A DNA stretch of 64,000 nt from Parasponia andersonii. Its lineage: Eukaryota > Streptophyta > Magnoliopsida > Rosales > Cannabaceae. Of the stretch, positions 60,181 to 64,000 are shown in pieces (the stretch's first letter is position 1; each line of letters begins with the position of its first letter). Under the pieces are notes generated by a model, which saw only the letters and a program-made list of their open reading frames with translations, made no database searches and was not told where the DNA came from. Location: positions 443,637 to 507,636 of the forward strand of contig JXTB01000049.1 in the NCBI GenBank assembly GCA_002914805.1, given 5' to 3'. A program made the position numbers and the translations under genes.

Positions 60181-63120
60181 CTATATATATATATATCAAG
60201 AATATATTTATGACCTCAAAGATCTCTGTTTGAATAAAGAATTAGCCTTATCTCTCAAATTTCATGTTGAAAAAGTACCTTCTTGTACATTCTCTAAGAG
60301 CCACCATAATAAGTAATAGGATAAAAGTAACATAACATAATGTTTCATGGGTATATCTAACATTCGATAGCCATCTAAAAAGCACTCTAAATAAAAAACT
60401 GAGCTGTCTATCATAACTATGTTAATTTTTATGATGCTACATTAATCTTTATGTATGTATCTCATATTTGCTAGCCATCTAAAAATCACTCCTCATAATA
60501 ACATGTCTAACCTAACTACATTCATTGATATGTCACCATTACATAATCAAATTACATTGAACACATCTTTTTTTTTTCAAAAAAAAAAATTTGGTTGGGT
60601 GGAAGGAAAAATTGTGTTTCTTTTTTTAATTACTAGAGAATCAAAAATAGTTGAAAAAGATTAGTAGTCTATCTTACAATTGGTATAAATCAGAGATAAA
60701 TATCTACGTGTGAAAAAAAAAATCTAGCACATCAACATACTTGTATATCTAAATATTCTATCAAAATCTACAATATAACAAGAGAAGATAAATATTCTGT
60801 CAAAATTAACAATATAATAAGAAAAGAGAAACTATGATTGGGGATGTCGAATCAATACTATAAAAAGAACTCTTCTCCTCAATAAAAAAATGCGAATTTG
60901 AAGGAACAAAACAGGAAAATTTTGTTTTTTTATGAAGTTTTTTTTTTAAAAAAAAATCAATAACAACAACAAAGATTAGCTAAAACCTAAACTAGAAAAT
61001 AAACTTTTGATAAATAAATGAAATGGTTGAGATGAAATCTTAGCCATTGACTTTTCCTCCACTAGTATTCTTCTTGAACAACGACCATCAGCAGAACTTC
61101 ATTTGAACGATGACTAGCATATCTTTCCTTCTTGACCAATGAGTAGAGGACTGAGTGAGAGTCGAAAAAAAGAGGCACTAGATGGTAATTTAGGGCACAA
61201 TAATTATGGGCTAGAATGGAAAGATCTTTCAACCACTTGAGTTCAGGATAGGCCATTGACTCGTTTAACTGAATTGTAATTAAAGGAAAGGACACCAATA
61301 TAACTTTTTTTCCCCTGTTTTTTGTTTTTTAATAGTATCATTTTCAATAAGTTTTTTAGGAGCAAAATCTGGGTCTTAGAAAAATAAAATGATATGTTTG
61401 CCCTTCATCATTTCTCCATAGCCTACCCCACGATCTTAGTTTCCTAAAAGCCAAAAAGTTCTCATTTTACCTTTGAAATCGGAAGAGAAAATCAGAGAAG
61501 GTCCCTTCAAAAAACAAAAGAAGAAAAAAAATAGTGAGTGAAATCGACTCTTTTCCCCTCAAAACCCTTGACATCTTTCCCAAAGTATCCTAAAAACATA
61601 TATATTCTTAGTTTTTGAGTTGAAATAGCAAAAAACTATTCGTTTGAAAGTCGCAATCAGAGAAATCTCAGAGATTTGAAGAAGTCAGTGACTCATGTTA
61701 TTCAAATTCGTTATTGGTGTTGGTGGGGCCATCAAAATTGAGGTTATCATCGTTGAAGAATACAATCGAGCAAACCCTCGATTTGAAATAGGAAGGGAAC
61801 TATAGAAGTATCAGAATAAAGATTAGTAATTTACTAATGTATTTGAAAATAATATTTTGAATTAAATGGAGATCTTAAGAAAATCAGAGAAATGGTTTAG
61901 ATTTGGACTATTGAGATGGAACATGCATGTATGTATGTATTTATTTTGATAACCTCACAAAAAGCCAAATTTTCGATGTGGCTTCTTATGAATATTTATT
62001 GTCTGTACTGGGACAAAGTCTTGCTACCTATTTTTTTTTAGTAAATTAGATTTTTAAATATAATTAATGCTCCTTAGGAGTCATGGGTCGTTCTTGTCCT
62101 CTAGAATTTAATTTAATTTTTTTAACATTTTTTTGTTTATATATAATACTAAAAGGCTAAAAGATCCATTTCCAAAAAACAAAAGGCAAAAAGAAGAATG
62201 ACACAGGTATTTACTAAACTTTGTTGTATATAGTGCTAAAAGGATAAAATAATATAATTTTATAATGCTACTAGTATTTCTAGATGGTGCCATTTTTATT
62301 GGTGGTTATTGCCTAACTTTTCAAAGGTTATTGCCAAATTGTATATGTAAAAAACTTTATATTAAAATTTTAAGGAGCCAACTAGTGTTATATATGTGCA
62401 TTCATCCATATAATCTAATATTGCAAACCAATATCTATATATTTAGAGCCCGATCCATATTGATTTTAATATTAGCTATAATATAGATACTGAATCTGTT
62501 ATCTAATCTAAATCTCTAACAAACATAAAAACTAATAAATAAAACTCAAAAAAAAAATAATATGAAAAGGCCTAAGAAGATAAGTCTATGAATAAAGTAT
62601 TGATGTCGTTTTTATGTTGTGGTGACTACAATCAAATTTGGTGGTCCTAACGTTTAGAAAAACATAAATGCTGGGTAAACAAGTTAGAAACATGATACTG
62701 GCAGCTAGTTTTCCAAGTTGGATATAACTAATTCGATATAAGAGGAGTTGATTGTAGTTTGAGATTTTATTGACTTGGGGTCAAGATTTTCTTGATCAAG
62801 GTGAGTAATTTCTTAATCCCATTAACAATTTACTTCTCATTCTTTTTTTCCCTATTGGTAATATATTTGTCTTTATTTTGCAATAATAGAAATGATATGT
62901 TCACAAGAAAAAAGTTAAAAATAAGAAGGTGAATCTCCACAAAACAATTTATGAGACGATGGCAGGTATAAAGGGAAGGTTAACCAAGGAGTAAAAGATG
63001 TTGTTTGATAAAACATGTATAGGTCATTTTTTTAGATGTCAAGTGTATAGCATTTTCTAGATAGATTTTACACAACACGATAATACGGCAAGTTTACTAT
63101 GAAGACTCGAGCAATATGAT
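60181..63120. other. AT-rich intergenic DNA, no gene seen
   Basis: No supported gene. Minus-strand frames at 61062-61298 and 62108-62293 and plus-strand frames at 60455-60664 and 62265-62486 match nothing I recognise. Confidence 0.5.
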
Positions 63121-63131
63121 GAAGCTATTAA

Positions 63132-63461
63132 CATAGATGTATCTGGAACCTTGGTGCTCTTTATAAAGTTACACATAGCGCTAATAACTGGATTAAAGAT
63201 ATATGGAGACACCAACATGCACACAATGAAGCTTGGGATGATATAATGGACAAGTACTTTAGTTTATATAAGGTAGTGAAGAGAGAAATACTGGATATTG
63301 TATACAATAGCATACATACTAAAAATTATGAAGATGCTGTGAAGCTTACACTTCCATACTTTCTTGCACAAGTATTTATATCGACTGTGAAGTTGGCCAA
63401 TGTGCCTGACATGTGCTTTCGAATGGTGAATAACCTTGATGCCTTCAATGCTTATACATGA
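63132..63461 (+). other. Unassigned open frame, possible exon
   Basis: An open stretch of about 110 codons ending in TGA, reading WNLGALYKVTHSANNWIKD and, after an internal Met at 63246, MDKYFSLYKVVKREILDIVY. The amino-acid composition is protein-like (Trp, Asp, Lys and Glu present, few low-complexity runs), unlike most frames here. A possible splice acceptor (TTAACATAG) lies at its 5' edge. I do not recognise the family and see no neighbouring exon. It could be a terminal exon, a degenerate gene fragment or chance. Confidence 0.25.
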
Positions 63462-64000
63462 GGATCTATAATGGGAAATTAGATAAAATGCCTCCTACTA
63501 ATAGTTGATTTTGAGTAATACACCTCTATTAATTTTTTTTGACTATAATGACCCCTTCTAAATAATAGTAGGGTAGAATAATATATATTCCCCAAATTAA
63601 ATTTGAAAAGAATGAAAAAAGGGAGAAGAAAAAGTCAGAGAAAGGTTTATCTCTCTATTTTGTTTCCCCCAACTTTTGTCCCTATTTCTCTCTATGTGAA
63701 AAGAGAATTCTTTAAAAGAACCCTAAGTAAAAGCTTGAAGTCATCAGAAAATATATTTCAGCCAAAAGCTTAGAGTAACTGGAAAGCTTGGAGTCTTGAT
63801 TTCTGCACTTAAATAGAGAAAAACATGGTCCTCCATTTCGAAGGTTGAAGTAAGTAGAAGATGTTTTTTTACCATTAGTCTTTGTTTACGAATGTGAGTT
63901 TGATTTATGAATTAGATGTTATTTTGTAGTAAGACTTGAAACTATAGTAAAAAATAGAAAGTATTTAGTCAATTTTTGAGCTTGAAAACTTGTAAACTAG
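63462..64000. other. Right edge of window, no gene seen
   Basis: Pyrimidine-rich sequence at about 63645-63700 (CTCTCTATTTTGTTTCCCCC) could be a promoter patch of a gene beyond the window, but nothing else supports it. Confidence 0.35.

Noticed and set aside
1-64000. CRISPR arrays, bacterial operons, riboswitches, plasmid origins
   Set aside because: Introns, tRNA type and transposon content show nuclear plant DNA; no such structures are visible.

Overview
This window is nuclear DNA from a flowering plant, most likely a eudicot. It is strongly AT-rich. The genes are sparse and carry GT-AG introns, and the spaces between them hold small transposon-derived elements, microsatellites and long A or T runs. 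One base is unresolved (N at 16483), so this is a draft assembly. The species cannot be named from the sequence.

Genes I can support, left to right: a 68-residue zinc-ribbon-like protein (11273-11479, minus); a three-exon 3'(2'),5'-bisphosphate nucleotidase of the HAL2/SAL family, closest to Arabidopsis AHL (20189-22223, plus); a truncated CC-NB-ARC resistance-type gene (24288-25424, minus); an intronless, GC-rich, membrane-anchored SAM-dependent methyltransferase (38043-38930, plus) behind a long, spliced, uORF-bearing leader; tRNA-Gln(CTG) (44563-44634, plus); and a 21-exon TRAPPII subunit, TRS130/TRAPPC10 (CLUB), on the minus strand (45582-55925). Broken genes are a LINE ORF1 fragment (13.44-14.68 kb), a DUF247/UPF0481 pseudogene directly after it (14.76-15.26 kb), and a Myb/SANT-like pseudogene (58.53-59.20 kb).

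Mobile elements are mainly small and non-autonomous. They are a Mutator-type MITE with a perfect 9-bp target duplication (2992-3344), a second copy and a fragment; a solo LTR (7541-7974) apparently nested in an older CACTA-like element; a SINE-like sequence (about 6.65-6.77 kb); two copies of a long-inverted-repeat MITE (5.4 and 18.9 kb); a head-to-tail array of about four related MITEs (35.13-35.94 kb) with a lone relative at 59.95 kb; another inverted-repeat element at 57.7 kb; and a complete 795-bp TRIM (56307-57101) with PBS, PPT and an ATACC target duplication, just upstream of the TRS130 gene.

The genes do not form one pathway. The order AHL, methyltransferase, TRS130/CLUB matches what I recall of Arabidopsis chromosome 5 (AT5G54390, AT5G54400, AT5G54440), so the window looks like an expanded syntenic block in which intergenic space has grown by small-element insertion. 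The most interesting items are the uORF that crosses a leader intron of the methyltransferase, the apparently broken splice donor in the TRS130 gene, the TRIM beside its promoter, the MITE array, and the tandem copy of a tRNA 3' end.
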